DNA of 55,339 nucleotides from Candidatus Nanoarchaeia archaeon (GCA_028713535.1 JAQTOC010000005.1:1-55339); one strand, 5' to 3'. Counted from the stretch's first letter, positions 24,902 to 34,072 are shown. The notes: generated by a model not told the origin, from the sequence alone. Translations and numbers: made by a program.

Positions 24902-26032
24902 ATGAAAATAAAAAAAATAGGGGCAAAGAAAATTCTAAACTCAAAAAAACAGCCAGCCATAGAGATAACAATAAATAATTCTTTCAAAGGATCTGCCCCA
25001 TCAGGAACCTCAAAAGGAAAACACGAAGTTTCTGATTACGGAAGAAATGGATTAATCCACGCAATAAGAACAATAAACAAAAATAAAGATATCCTTAATT
25101 TTGAGTTTAATAATTTTAATGACCTTAGATATATAGAAAAAAGATTCTCAAGCCTGGGAGGGAACACTGTTATTGCATTGGAATCTGCCCTGCTAAAATC
25201 TATCTCTTCAAATAGTGTCTGGAGATTTTTAAATCCACGGGCATACAAGCTCCCAAGACCACTTGGAAATGTTATTGGCGGGGGTTTGCATGTTAAGGGA
25301 ACTTCCCCTGATTTTCAGGAATTTCTTTTGATGCCAATGTCAGAGGATTTTTATAAAAACAAGAGAGCAATGGAACTTATTTATAATAATATTGGAAAAA
25401 AACTTAACTATCCAAAAAAAACTGCAGAGTCTGCATTCTCCCCAAACCTGCCAAATATAGAAGTTATAAAACTTTTAAAGAAAACAATAGAGGAATTAGA
25501 ATATCATTTTGATTTTCCAGTCCATGTTGGTTTGGATGTCGCATCCACTTCATTTTATAAAAATCGATTTTATAACTATAAAAACTTCTCAAAGGATATC
25601 AAAAATAAAAAATTAAATAAAGAATCCCAGATGATTTACATTAATTCCTTGATTGAGGAATTTGACCTAAGATACGTAGAAGATCCATTGTACGAGGAGG
25701 ATTTTGATGGGTTCTCAAGGTTAAAGGGCTCTTTAATTTGCGGGGATGATTTAATCTGCACAGATATTAAAAGGCTTAAAAAAGCAAAGATAAATGCAGT
25801 CATTATAAAGCCAAACCAGATTGGTTCCTTGATAAAAACAAAGGAAATAGTTGATTACTGTAAAAAAAATAACATAACTCCAATAATCTCTCATCGTTCT
25901 GGAGAGACCAATGATGTTTTGATATCTCATTTGGCAGTTGCATGGGAAATCCCGTTCATCAAGACAGGCATAATGGGCAGTGAAAGAAAAGCCAAATTAA
26001 ATGAACTGGTTAAAATAGAAAAAGAGATTTAA
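24902..26032 (+). CDS. eno: Enolase, short divergent form
   Basis: This 376-residue protein interconverts 2-phosphoglycerate and PEP. Typical enolases are about 410-430 residues, so the N-terminal domain and loops are trimmed. Key sites persist: SGTSKG loop, GGGLHV with QEFLLMP, AESAFSP aligning with the GDEGGFAP Glu, metal ligands in GLDVAST, VEDPLYEED and CGDDLICTD, Lys in IIKPNQIG, SHRSGETND, and Lys in FIKTG. Activity is therefore likely. CTTTATAAAT (24871-24880) is centred 26 nt before the ATG. It ends overlapping the convergent hydrolase. Confidence 0.92.
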   Translation: MKIKKIGAKKILNSKKQPAIEITINNSFKGSAPSGTSKGKHEVSDYGRNGLIHAIRTINKNKDILNFEFNNFNDLRYIEKRFSSLGGNTVIALESALLKSISSNSVWRFLNPRAYKLPRPLGNVIGGGLHVKGTSPDFQEFLLMPMSEDFYKNKRAMELIYNNIGKKLNYPKKTAESAFSPNLPNIEVIKLLKKTIEELEYHFDFPVHVGLDVASTSFYKNRFYNYKNFSKDIKNKKLNKESQMIYINSLIEEFDLRYVEDPLYEEDFDGFSRLKGSLICGDDLICTDIKRLKKAKINAVIIKPNQIGSLIKTKEIVDYCKKNNITPIISHRSGETNDVLISHLAVAWEIPFIKTGIMGSERKAKLNELVKIEKEI

Positions 26033-26799
26033 TTTATCTTTTTTATCCAATCCAAAAATATTTTTTTAATTTCTTCTAAATGTTTTTCATCTTTGAAGGT
26101 ATGAGGCGCATTTTTGATTATATGTAATTCTTTTTTTCCAGGTAATTTTTTATAAAGGATTTTTTGATGTTTGGGAGGAGTACTTTCATCCTTCTCACCA
26201 ACAATTAACAGAACAGGCATAGTTAAATTTTCAACTTTATCCAGCAGATTGTATTTTAATCTGTCTTCAAAATGAGCCCATTTTAGTTTTTTCATTAAAC
26301 CCGGTTTTGTGCTGCTTTCTTTAATCATCCATCCGTTTCTTTTCCATTCTGGCCACTCTTTTTTATGTACTTCCATACTTAGTTTACCTGATACAACCAC
26401 AGATATTGGAGCTAAAGCTTTTACCTTAGTCGGATAATTCTCTGCATATAATGCAACAGATATTCCGCCCAAACTATGGCCCACCAAACAAAAAGGTTCT
26501 TCATACCATCTTTGGCTCTTAGCCCATTTAATAATATCTTCCAAGTCTTCGTAATAATTAGTTATAGTAGCATCTTCATAATTGCCCTCGCTCTCTCCAA
26601 AAGTATGAGTAACATCAAATCTCACAGTGCTATATCCTGATTCAATAAAAGCTCGAGAGAAGGTTTTAATATGTTTCTGATCTTTTGATCCTCCTAAACC
26701 ATGCATAACGAAAACCAGACCTTTTTGATTTTTAACAAGTTCAAGAACTAAAACTAAACGTTTGCTTTCTCTATTCTTTATTGTTATTTTTTCTTCCAC
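26029..26799 (-). CDS. Alpha/beta hydrolase
   Basis: This 256-residue serine hydrolase-fold protein has the nucleophile elbow LVGHSLGGIS, an oxyanion region near FVMHGLGGSKDQ, acid residue in IVGEKDESTPP and catalytic His in NAPHTF near the end. It resembles the prolyl oligopeptidase/acyl-esterase-like branch of small cytoplasmic esterases. Substrate unknown. No signal peptide is present. Confidence 0.9.
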   Translation of the reverse strand: MEEKITIKNRESKRLVLVLELVKNQKGLVFVMHGLGGSKDQKHIKTFSRAFIESGYSTVRFDVTHTFGESEGNYEDATITNYYEDLEDIIKWAKSQRWYEEPFCLVGHSLGGISVALYAENYPTKVKALAPISVVVSGKLSMEVHKKEWPEWKRNGWMIKESSTKPGLMKKLKWAHFEDRLKYNLLDKVENLTMPVLLIVGEKDESTPPKHQKILYKKLPGKKELHIIKNAPHTFKDEKHLEEIKKIFLDWIKKIN

Positions 26800-26829
26800 A
26801 CAAAAAACAAAAAAGAACTAATATTTAAA

Positions 26830-27486
26830 TTATTCTTCAACGTAAAAATCTTCCAGTTTGGCTGTAAATTCAGAATCTGATTTGATTTCTCCCTTGGTCT
26901 TTAAATATTCTTTTGCAAGAATATAATAGAATAAAGCCAGGCTTTTTCTTCCTTTATTGTTGCATGGGACAACCAAGTCAAGATTGTTTGCCTCGTTGTT
27001 TGTATCGCATAAGGCAACGATAGGAACTCCTGCTGAAACAGCATCCCTTATTGCATTTTTATCAACCCATGGGTCAGAAACCACAAGTATTTTTGCTTCT
27101 TGGAAATTCTCAAGGCTTGGGTTTGTCAAGATTCCAGGAGGGTATCTTCCTGCATAAACTTTCATTCCTGTTAATTTAGCGCACATTTTTATTGCTCTAT
27201 GCCCATTTTCCCTTCTGCAAACAAGAAGAATTTCTCCAGGATTGTATGTAGCTAAGAATTTAGTAGCAACTCCAATCCTGTCATTTATTTTTTGAACATT
27301 TAATACAGACAATCCGTCTGGCCTAATCTTGTATATGAATGGCTCCATGTATTTTGTTTTGTACTTAGTCCCAATATGTAATCCAACCTTAAGGTAGCTG
27401 TCTAGAGGAACAAGTAGGTTTTCTGCCTTTTGTTCTTCTTCAATTGTTTCTTTCTTTTTTTTCTCCATTGGTTTTTGTGTTATCAT
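26830..27486 (-). CDS. rps2: 30S ribosomal protein S2
   Basis: This 218-residue S2 of the archaeal/eukaryotic SA type shows YLKVGLHIGTKYKTKYMEPF, LSVLNVQKINDRI and GRYPPGILTNPSLENF, with a lysine/glutamate-rich N-terminal extension. The ATG overlaps the L11 stop (ATGA), so it is the last gene of secE-spt5-rpl11-rps2. In most archaea L1, L10 and P1 follow L11 and S2 sits with S9/L13, so this order is unusual. Confidence 0.96.
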   Translation of the reverse strand: MITQKPMEKKKKETIEEEQKAENLLVPLDSYLKVGLHIGTKYKTKYMEPFIYKIRPDGLSVLNVQKINDRIGVATKFLATYNPGEILLVCRRENGHRAIKMCAKLTGMKVYAGRYPPGILTNPSLENFQEAKILVVSDPWVDKNAIRDAVSAGVPIVALCDTNNEANNLDLVVPCNNKGRKSLALFYYILAKEYLKTKGEIKSDSEFTAKLEDFYVEE

Positions 27487-28193
27487 TTTCCTTTGCCCTT
27501 TTCTTCAACCTTTGTTGCAACTTTTGCTGTTTTGATTTCTGTTTTTTCTTCTTTGACCTCTTCAGCAGCTCCTTCTTTTGGAGCAGCAGCCTTTTCTTCA
27601 GCCTTCTTGGCTTTGGCCTTCATTATCTCTAATTCAGGAGCTAATTCTCTTTGTTTAGCTTCTAGATCCTCTTTTAATTTCTTTGTTTTTTTATCATCAT
27701 GAACTTCTTTTCCTTCGTTTATTTCTTTATCATATTTCCCTTTATTAATATCCTCGTTAATCTCAACAGCAGTCTTGCCTTCAACTAAAATGCCCATCGA
27801 GTTGCATGAACCAACAATATTTTTCACAGCAGCTTTTAAGTCCCTTACAAACATAGCATCCTTCTTCATCTTGGCTATTTTAATGCACTGCTCTATAGAA
27901 AGATTAGCAACCTTTTCAACATGAACATATCCTGCACCTTTTTGCAGGTTAACTTCTTTTTTAATTAACTGAGAAACCGGAGGAGTACCAATTTCAACTT
28001 CGTATTCCTTTGTTTCAGTATTTACAATGACAGTAACAGGAACTTTCATCCCTTTAAATGACTGGGTTTTTTGGTTTATTGTATCTACTACTCCTTTAAT
28101 GTTTACTTTATATGATCCTAATGCAGGTCCCAACGGAGGAGCGGCTGTAGCTTTCCCACCTTCAACCAATATCTCAACTTTTTCCTTACTCAT
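27483..28193 (-). CDS. rpl11: 50S ribosomal protein L11 with long C-terminal extension
   Basis: The canonical L11 domains occupy residues 1 to about 150: VEGGKATAAPPLGPALG at the N-terminus and the rRNA-binding half ending near NIVGSCNSMGILVEGK. A further 75-85 residues rich in Lys, Glu and Ala follow (about 160-236), so the 236-residue protein exceeds the usual 140-165. The tail is probably a charged helix or disordered. ATG 28193 overlaps the spt5 stop and is preferred to GTG 28211. Confidence 0.95.
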   Translation of the reverse strand: MSKEKVEILVEGGKATAAPPLGPALGSYKVNIKGVVDTINQKTQSFKGMKVPVTVIVNTETKEYEVEIGTPPVSQLIKKEVNLQKGAGYVHVEKVANLSIEQCIKIAKMKKDAMFVRDLKAAVKNIVGSCNSMGILVEGKTAVEINEDINKGKYDKEINEGKEVHDDKKTKKLKEDLEAKQRELAPELEIMKAKAKKAEEKAAAPKEGAAEEVKEEKTEIKTAKVATKVEEKGKGK

Positions 28194-28653
28194 TGTCTTC
28201 TTCCTCTTCACCCTCTCGTCTTATGACCTTAACCGCATCTATTTTTAAAGTCATCGGTATTGGAACTGCAGCTTCAAGCAATTCCAGGACAACTTCTTCT
28301 TTTGACTCGTCAATCCTGGTGATTTTTGCTTTTTCTCTCTTGAATGGACCAGAAATAATTTCAACAATATCTCCCTTTTTGATATTGACTTCTTGTTTTC
28401 CTTGCTCTAACATTGGATCTATTTCTTCATAAGAAACTGTGTTAGGTAACAATCCTCTAGCATAAGGTACTCCTTTGAAAGACTCTTCAGCATTTTGCCT
28501 GTCTTTAGCTTCTATGAAGATGTAACCTCTCAGGCCGTGTGGTTTTATAACAGCATAAACTTCTAGCTGTTTTTTTTGAGCATTGCCAGTAACAAAGTCA
28601 ACTACTTGATCTTCCCTGTTTGCTGTAGTTCTTAATGCAAATATTTGGTTCAT
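28186..28653 (-). CDS. spt5: Transcription elongation factor Spt5 (NusG)
   Basis: This 155-residue protein has an NGN domain (residues 1-85, FALRTTANREDQVVDF and YIFIEAKDRQNAEESFKGV) and a KOW domain (about 90-145, VNIKKGDIVEIISGPFKREK). It binds RNA polymerase with Spt4 to promote processivity. An acidic tail (EGEEEEDNE) closes it. ATG overlaps the secE stop by ATGA, as in classical secE-nusG pairs. Confidence 0.96.
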   Translation of the reverse strand: MNQIFALRTTANREDQVVDFVTGNAQKKQLEVYAVIKPHGLRGYIFIEAKDRQNAEESFKGVPYARGLLPNTVSYEEIDPMLEQGKQEVNIKKGDIVEIISGPFKREKAKITRIDESKEEVVLELLEAAVPIPMTLKIDAVKVIRREGEEEEDNE

Positions 28654-28829
28654 CTTAATACCATCTGGAATATTACAGTAATAATAAATCCAATTGCTCC
28701 TATTGCAGCTATTCCGATTGCGCTGACCTTTACAATTGCCATAAACTCTGTCTTTGAGGGTTTTTTAGTTACCTGAAATACCCTCTTGCATTCTCTTAAA
28801 AATGATACAAATTTACTGAGTATATTCAT
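28650..28829 (-). CDS. secE: Protein translocase subunit SecE/Sec61gamma
   Basis: This 59-residue single-span subunit of the Sec channel has an amphipathic N-terminal helix (LSKFVSFLRECKRVFQVTKKPSKTEF, given in part) with the conserved VTKKPSKTEF hinge, then one membrane helix (about residues 35-56). Its TGA overlaps the spt5 ATG, giving the secE-spt5-L11 order. Confidence 0.95.
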   Translation of the reverse strand: MNILSKFVSFLRECKRVFQVTKKPSKTEFMAIVKVSAIGIAAIGAIGFIITVIFQMVLR

Positions 28830-28915
28830 AGTTAGGAAGGAAAAATAAGCATTTATAAAGCTTTTGATTGAGGTTTTTAGAAAGATTTTTATATGCTAAA
28901 AAATAGGTTTAAGTT

Positions 28916-29278
28916 ATGAAAATAAAAGAGGATGGTCCTAGAGGGGTAAAAAGGATAAGTCTTATCAAAGTTATCATTGTTGTTTTGATCCTTGCCCAAG
29001 TGCTTAGCCTGTATTTTATTTTTGATTTAAGAAACAAGCAGCAGGAAATAATAGACCAAACAATGAAAGGATGGCAATTGAGATGCTCAAAAACAGAGGT
29101 CTTTGAAACGAGTTCAAATTTTGCAAGCTGTACTGACCCAGCCTGTGTTGATATTGCCGCAGGCATTCAGAAATGTGTTTGTTCAGACAATAAGAAGAAT
29201 TGGTATAAAACAAAATGCGTAGAAGCAACAAAAGTTATTCCGGTAATATATGAACAAACAAATAAAACTAGTCAATAA
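28916..29278 (+). CDS. Single-span membrane protein, Cys-rich ectodomain
   Basis: I do not recognise this 120-residue protein. It has a basic cytoplasmic start, one membrane helix (about 16-37), and an outer part with six Cys ([27 protein letters not shown]) likely to form disulphides. The N-in topology follows the positive-inside rule. A TATA element (TTTTTATATG, about 28887-28894) lies 26 nt before the ATG. Its end overlaps the convergent ftsZ by 11 nt. Confidence 0.78.
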   Translation: MKIKEDGPRGVKRISLIKVIIVVLILAQVLSLYFIFDLRNKQQEIIDQTMKGWQLRCSKTEVFETSSNFASCTDPACVDIAAGIQKCVCSDNKKNWYKTKCVEATKVIPVIYEQTNKTSQ

Positions 29279-30383
29279 ATTCTATTCCTAATTCATTCTC
29301 TATCTCAGAGGAGCCTTCTTTCTTTGAGCCGTGTTTAGCTCCAAATATCTGAGGGGACTTTACTCCTGTTACAATTAGCAGGGTTCTTATTGTCCTGTCT
29401 AAATCTTCAGAGATTTGTGCACCCCAAATTATTCTTGCATCTTCATCTAATCTTGAAGATACAGCTTCAACCACCCTTCTGGCTTCTTCCAAAGTCATAT
29501 CTCTTCCCCCAGAGACATTAATCAGAGCACCATTTGCTCCAGAAATATCAACATCAAGTAAAGGATTTGAAATTGCTTTTTCAACAGCTTCAACAGCTCT
29601 GTTTTCAGTATCAGACTCACCCACACCTATCATTGCAACTCCTCCATTGCCCATTACAGCCCTTATGTCTGCAAAGTCAAGGTTAACCAATCCAGCTTTA
29701 GTTACCAATTCAGCTATTCCTTTGACAGCATTCGTCAAGATTTCATCTGCTACCTTAAATGCAGTATGTAATGGTAAGTCAGGAGCTAATTCAAGCAGTT
29801 TATCATTAGGTATTACAATTAATGTATCAACAATATGCTCTAATTTTTCAAGACCAATCATTGCATTTTCATATCTTCTTGATCCTTCCATCTCAAAAGG
29901 CAAAGTAACAATTGCTACAGTTAAGCAACCCATTTTTTTTGCTACTTCAGCAACAACAGGTGCAGCACCAGTTCCTGTTCCTCCACCTAAACCGCATGTA
30001 ATGAATATTAAATCAGAACCATGGATCTTCTCTTTTATTTCATGCTCTGTTTCTCTTGCTGCCTGCTCTCCCACCTGGGGGATAGATCCAGCACCAAGTC
30101 CCATTGTTATTTCTCTTCCAATTAAAATTTTAGATCCAGCATTGGTATATAATAAATCCTGGGCATCTGTGTTTATCGCAATAGTCTCTGTTCCTGTGAT
30201 TCCTACCTCAGTCATCCTGTTTATTGTGTTGTTTCCTGCACCACCGCATCCAACAACCTTGATTTTAGCCCTTTGTTTTGATAAAATTTGTTCAAGTTCC
30301 TCATCGATTTCAGAAGTCCTTTGAGGCATTCTTTTAAGGTCAAGCTCCTCGTTATTTTTTACCTCTCTTATAATCCTATCCAT
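29268..30383 (-). CDS. ftsZ: Cell division protein FtsZ
   Basis: This 371-residue tubulin-like GTPase has [15 protein letters not shown] near residue 45, the [17 protein letters not shown] tubulin signature (about 130-146), and NTDAQDL and RRYENA elsewhere. An N-terminal extension of about 38 residues and a short C-terminus after the GTPase fold replace the bacterial linker and tail. It assembles the division ring. A TATA-like TTTAAATATTAAAA centred near 30409 implies a leaderless message. Confidence 0.97.
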   Translation of the reverse strand: MDRIIREVKNNEELDLKRMPQRTSEIDEELEQILSKQRAKIKVVGCGGAGNNTINRMTEVGITGTETIAINTDAQDLLYTNAGSKILIGREITMGLGAGSIPQVGEQAARETEHEIKEKIHGSDLIFITCGLGGGTGTGAAPVVAEVAKKMGCLTVAIVTLPFEMEGSRRYENAMIGLEKLEHIVDTLIVIPNDKLLELAPDLPLHTAFKVADEILTNAVKGIAELVTKAGLVNLDFADIRAVMGNGGVAMIGVGESDTENRAVEAVEKAISNPLLDVDISGANGALINVSGGRDMTLEEARRVVEAVSSRLDEDARIIWGAQISEDLDRTIRTLLIVTGVKSPQIFGAKHGSKKEGSSEIENELGIEFID

Positions 30384-30442
30384 GTTCTAAATGAATTTAT
30401 TCTTTTAATATTTAAAGATAATTATAGTTTAATATATAGAAT

Positions 30443-32068
30443 TTACTTGTGAGTAAAATAAAACAAATCCTTGCTGTCTTTTCTGCAAAAGCCAAATCTC
30501 TCAAACTGAACTATTCTATTGACCTTTACATTATTTATTGACTTGTGACAAAAGCCTTTCATTATCTTTGAGTCGTTCATCACTATTTGAATATTCACTA
30601 AATCTTTTGTTGGCAGCCAGTGTATTAGCGTTGCTTTCAATGTTGGGTCATACTCTTCTGATATAAAATTTAGGTCAACAAAATTAAATAAATGCATAAA
30701 TCTGTACACTTTGTTCTTTTCCAATTTGTCTTCAACTAAAAATTCTCCCTCAGTTTCAATAAGATTGCTCCCTCTTTTTTCATCATCAGGATGCAAGGGA
30801 ATTTTTGCCTTTAGTTTTGGGCAGTTTTTTATCTTTATTTTTTTTGCCTTATCACTTACAAAAATATATCTGTCTGATTCAAAATCAAGTAATTTTTTGT
30901 TTTTAACAATTAAATCATCCCAGGTCATTGTTGCTTCTGATTTGCTTACTCCTGTGCTTAGAACAAATTCTCTGATTGCTTCTGGTAAAAATCCTCTTTT
31001 CCTCAGTGCAACAAGGGTTGTTAACCTCGGATCGTCCCATCCAGTCAATTCTTTTTTATCTATTTTCTCTCTGATGATCCTTCCAGATGCAGGAACTCCT
31101 TTGATGTTCAATCTTCCAAACTCATATGTATGTGTCAGTTCATATCCAAGTAATTTCTGGATATATCTTTGCAATTCAGACCTTAATTCAAATTCTTTTG
31201 ATCTTAGCCTGTGGGTTATTTTAAAATAACCGTCCATGATTGCATTCTCAAAATCATAATTTGGCCATACTCTGTATTTTTTCCCGTGTCTCGCATGTTC
31301 CTCTTCAATAATCCTGAAAACCGTCGGGTCTCTCATTGTAGTATTTTTATGTTCCATATCTATCTTTAATCTTAAAACCATGGACCCCTTTTCAGCTTTG
31401 AAGAATTCCTTCCATAACCTTAAATTTTCTTCAATAGAATTATCCCTGCATTTGCATTCTTTTCCTTTGGACCTGTATTCACTCATTGTTTCATTTGAGC
31501 ATTTGCACATGTATGCCTTATTTTTTTTAATGACTTCCTCTGCTTTTTTATAGTATAATTCCATATAATCCGAGGCATAAATTAATTTATCCCATTTGAC
31601 ATTCAGCCATTTAAAATTATCAAGCATGATGTCATAGAACTCTTTTTTTACTAAAATAGGATTTGTATCCTCAAATCTCAAGTAAAATTTGCCGCCGTAT
31701 TTTTTTGCCAGTTCATAGTTTAGTATCAATGATTTTGCATGGCCAATATGCGGATATTTCTCTGGTCCTGGCGGAAATGCTGTTATTATTTTTTCATTGT
31801 CTCTTATATTCAAAAATTCAAAGATATTCCTTTCCTTTTTCTCTTTTTTCTCTAATAGCTCCGGAGCTAATTTTTCAAGCATTAATTTTTGTTCCTCAAC
31901 TTTCATAGAATTGACTTCCTCAAGAACCTCTGAAATTATTTTCATGATATCTTGTTTGTTTAAATCCTTGTTTTCTCCAAAAATCTTCCCGAGGACTGCA
32001 TTTTCAGACGCCTTTCCGTTATATTTTAACGCATTCTGCAATGCATACTTTAAGATTAGCTCTCTCAT
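30443..32068 (-). CDS. gltX: Glutamyl-tRNA synthetase (archaeal type)
   Basis: This 541-residue class I synthetase has an N-terminal helical extension (1-85), the HIGH motif as PHIGHAKS (residues near 110), and VSKSEATMTWDDL in place of KMSKS. A beta-barrel anticodon-binding part follows, as in archaeal/eukaryotic GluRS. Such enzymes usually also glutamylate tRNA-Gln for GatDE transamidation. I chose ATG 32068 because TTTTTATATG (about 32091-32100) is centred 26 nt upstream; the longer frame from 32092 begins inside the promoter. Confidence 0.95.
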   Translation of the reverse strand: MRELILKYALQNALKYNGKASENAVLGKIFGENKDLNKQDIMKIISEVLEEVNSMKVEEQKLMLEKLAPELLEKKEKKERNIFEFLNIRDNEKIITAFPPGPEKYPHIGHAKSLILNYELAKKYGGKFYLRFEDTNPILVKKEFYDIMLDNFKWLNVKWDKLIYASDYMELYYKKAEEVIKKNKAYMCKCSNETMSEYRSKGKECKCRDNSIEENLRLWKEFFKAEKGSMVLRLKIDMEHKNTTMRDPTVFRIIEEEHARHGKKYRVWPNYDFENAIMDGYFKITHRLRSKEFELRSELQRYIQKLLGYELTHTYEFGRLNIKGVPASGRIIREKIDKKELTGWDDPRLTTLVALRKRGFLPEAIREFVLSTGVSKSEATMTWDDLIVKNKKLLDFESDRYIFVSDKAKKIKIKNCPKLKAKIPLHPDDEKRGSNLIETEGEFLVEDKLEKNKVYRFMHLFNFVDLNFISEEYDPTLKATLIHWLPTKDLVNIQIVMNDSKIMKGFCHKSINNVKVNRIVQFERFGFCRKDSKDLFYFTHK

Positions 32069-32130
32069 AAAAAACAAATAACAATAATGCATATAAAAAC
32101 CTTTTTATACATTAAGAACAAAATAAATTC

Positions 32131-32580
32131 ATGGAGAGGCAGTTCTTTAACTCAAAGGAAAAAAGGAATTTTATTAATCAGATTAAGGAACAATACGGCA
32201 TCAACGAGTTAAATTTGGATTATGTTTTCATGAAAGATCAAAAAGATAAGGTATACATTATCTCAAACAAGTTAAAGGAGATAAATCAAAAAGATTTTAA
32301 TATATCTTCTTATGGATTGTACTTTGCAAGGGATATAGGGGAAATAAGGCTAAGTGTGGAAGGTTCCCAGATTATAGGAGAATATGCCAAAAAAAATATT
32401 ATTGAACTTGATGAATCTTTGTTAAAAAAATGGATGCAGGGTCTTGACATAACAATGGATTCTGATCAGGAAGGTTTTGTTTTGATAAAGCACAAAAATA
32501 ATTTTTATGGGTGTGGCAAGTATAAAAATGGGATAATCCTGAATTACGTCCCAAAAGAAAGAAGAGTTAAGTTTGAATAA
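32131..32580 (+). CDS. Stand-alone PUA-like protein (RsmF C-terminal type)
   Basis: This 149-residue protein has a C-terminal half resembling the PUA-like domain found after NOL1/NOP2/Sun rRNA m5C methyltransferases: GFVLIKHKNNFYGCGKYKNG then LNYVPKERRVK. No methyltransferase domain is attached. It may bind structured RNA and act with a separate enzyme; that is inference. TTTTTATACA (about 32101-32110) lies 26 nt before the ATG. Confidence 0.7.
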   Translation: MERQFFNSKEKRNFINQIKEQYGINELNLDYVFMKDQKDKVYIISNKLKEINQKDFNISSYGLYFARDIGEIRLSVEGSQIIGEYAKKNIIELDESLLKKWMQGLDITMDSDQEGFVLIKHKNNFYGCGKYKNGIILNYVPKERRVKFE

Positions 32581-32988
32581 TCACTTTCTTGTTTCAGAAT
32601 AAACCAACAAGAACAGAGCCAAGACAATATAACAGTCAGCGAAATTAAAAACATACCAGAACTTAAAATTAATAAAATCAACAACAAATCCATAAATAAT
32701 TCTGTCTATTAAGTTTCCTATTAAACCAGAAATCAATAAGATTAAAGCAAATTTTATATTTGATTTTTTCTCCTTTATAAACCAGAATATGATAAGAGAA
32801 AGGATAATAAGACTTAGAATAATAAATACCAAGTTATTCCCTTTAAACAATCCAAACAAAGCCCCTGTGTTTGTAACCCGTTCCAGAGAAAAAAAGCTAA
32901 AAACTTTAATTTCCTTCTTTACTAATAATTTAGTTATCTGATCAAGCAGAATAAGACCAAAACCAATTAAAAAATATTTTTTATTCAT
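32581..32988 (-). CDS. lspA: Lipoprotein signal peptidase (signal peptidase II) homologue
   Basis: This 135-residue protein with four membrane helices matches LspA: LDQITK in helix 1, VTNTGALFGLF (the NxGxAFG loop), GNLIDRIIYGFVVDFI with the first catalytic Asp, and FNFADCYI with the second. The enzyme cleaves prolipoprotein signal peptides before a lipid-modified Cys and is normally bacterial. It is the last gene of an operon with three paralogous unknown proteins, overlapping the one before by ATGA. No obvious lipobox protein or Lgt gene occurs in the window. Confidence 0.9.
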   Translation of the reverse strand: MNKKYFLIGFGLILLDQITKLLVKKEIKVFSFFSLERVTNTGALFGLFKGNNLVFIILSLIILSLIIFWFIKEKKSNIKFALILLISGLIGNLIDRIIYGFVVDFINFKFWYVFNFADCYIVLALFLLVYSETRK

Positions 32989-33485
32989 GTCTCTATCTTC
33001 AAGAAAGCTTTCATATTGCCTAGGAAATCATAAACTTCGTCTGCGAATTCATCTTTGTATCTCATAAACTTGCCTGCAACAACAATCTTGTCATAAACTT
33101 CTCTTATGAATCTTGCCAGGAAGTTAGCCTCCCAGATTTCCTCATAATCTTTATGCAGATAACACTCAATCTTAATTTTTATGTCGCCCCTGTAAGTATA
33201 ACGGTCGTGCTCGTCCTTTATTTTTTTAAGATTCTTGAACTCTAAGTTTGCTTTAAACTGGAACTTAATATAGTCGTCTATTTTCTTGAATGATCTCCAT
33301 TTGATTAATGTCTGTTTTGCCTGTTCCTTTTCGTCTGTTGTTTTTTCTGTATACAGTTTTTCCAAGAATTCATAACCATGGTCATAAAACCATTTCTGGC
33401 CCATTCTATAAAGTTCAGGCAGGTTTACAATAGCATCCTGCTTTTCCAAAACCAAATCCCTGACTACATAGTCTTTTTCAGACAT
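32985..33485 (-). CDS. Paralogous unknown protein, member 3
   Basis: A 166-residue soluble protein of unknown function, recognisably related to the next two upstream genes. The shared layout is an N-terminal helix leading to a 'WxxxGY' block (KWFYDHGYEFLEKLY), a beta-strand pair with charged residues (KKIDDYIKFQFKANLEF), a second pair (YRGDIKIKIECYLHKDYEEIWE), then a long C-terminal helix. The strand-rich core with flanking helices suggests a small ligand- or membrane-binding domain. AAGGGGAAT precedes the ATG. It overlaps lspA by ATGA. Confidence 0.8.
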   Translation of the reverse strand: MSEKDYVVRDLVLEKQDAIVNLPELYRMGQKWFYDHGYEFLEKLYTEKTTDEKEQAKQTLIKWRSFKKIDDYIKFQFKANLEFKNLKKIKDEHDRYTYRGDIKIKIECYLHKDYEEIWEANFLARFIREVYDKIVVAGKFMRYKDEFADEVYDFLGNMKAFLKIET

Positions 33486-33523
33486 ATTATTCCCCTTATG
33501 ATTTAACTATTAAAATCTTTTGG

Positions 33524-34072
33524 TTAACCCATTGGCGATTGGATATGTTGTTCCATCCAGTCCCTTATAAACTTCTGAAGATTCATAAATTTCCTACGTA
33601 ATTCCTCTTCGTGGTCTTCAACCTCTTTCTTCATGATAAATCTTTCCCATAAATCCTGCATCCATTTAAATCCCCAAGGAGTTCCTTTGGTAAGTTTGGT
33701 ATAATCCTTTTCAATCCATGCAGTCATCCTGATTTCAAAGTCTCCCTTGTCCTTTTTTAATTTTTTGCCATCAACAATAACCTCTACTTTGGTGATTGCA
33801 ACCAACAGCCATATAAGTTCAATCTTGTAAGTTATATATGGATTTGCCTTTTTTGTAGCCATCCATTTAATATCTATATTAACAAAACCCCCTTCTTTGA
33901 AAGCGTGTTTATAGTACTCTTCATCAAAGAGTTTCCCTCCGCTTTTGCCTTCAGAATAACCCTCAAAGTCAAGCCATCTCTTTACACACTTATAGAACTC
34001 TTTGAGTTCCATAACTCCAACCATCCTCGACCTTGCATTCTGTGCAATATACCTTTTTTCAACTAGTGCCAT
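33524..34072 (-). CDS. Paralogous unknown protein, member 2
   Basis: This 182-residue member of the three-gene family has the same order of elements: ELKEFYKCVKRWLDFEGYSE, FVNIDIKWMATKKANPYITY, GDFEIRMTAWIEKDYTKLTK and a C-terminal helical tail. AAAAGGGGT precedes the ATG. The three genes run in the order 34611-34084, 34072-33524, 33485-32985, with 11- and 38-nt gaps, so they are cotranscribed. Confidence 0.8.
   Translation of the reverse strand: MALVEKRYIAQNARSRMVGVMELKEFYKCVKRWLDFEGYSEGKSGGKLFDEEYYKHAFKEGGFVNIDIKWMATKKANPYITYKIELIWLLVAITKVEVIVDGKKLKKDKGDFEIRMTAWIEKDYTKLTKGTPWGFKWMQDLWERFIMKKEVEDHEEELRRKFMNLQKFIRDWMEQHIQSPMG

Noticed and set aside
29647-30324. Long 225-codon frame antisense to ftsZ
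   Set aside because: Its length is a side effect of codon use in the strongly conserved ftsZ frame; no promoter or family match is visible.
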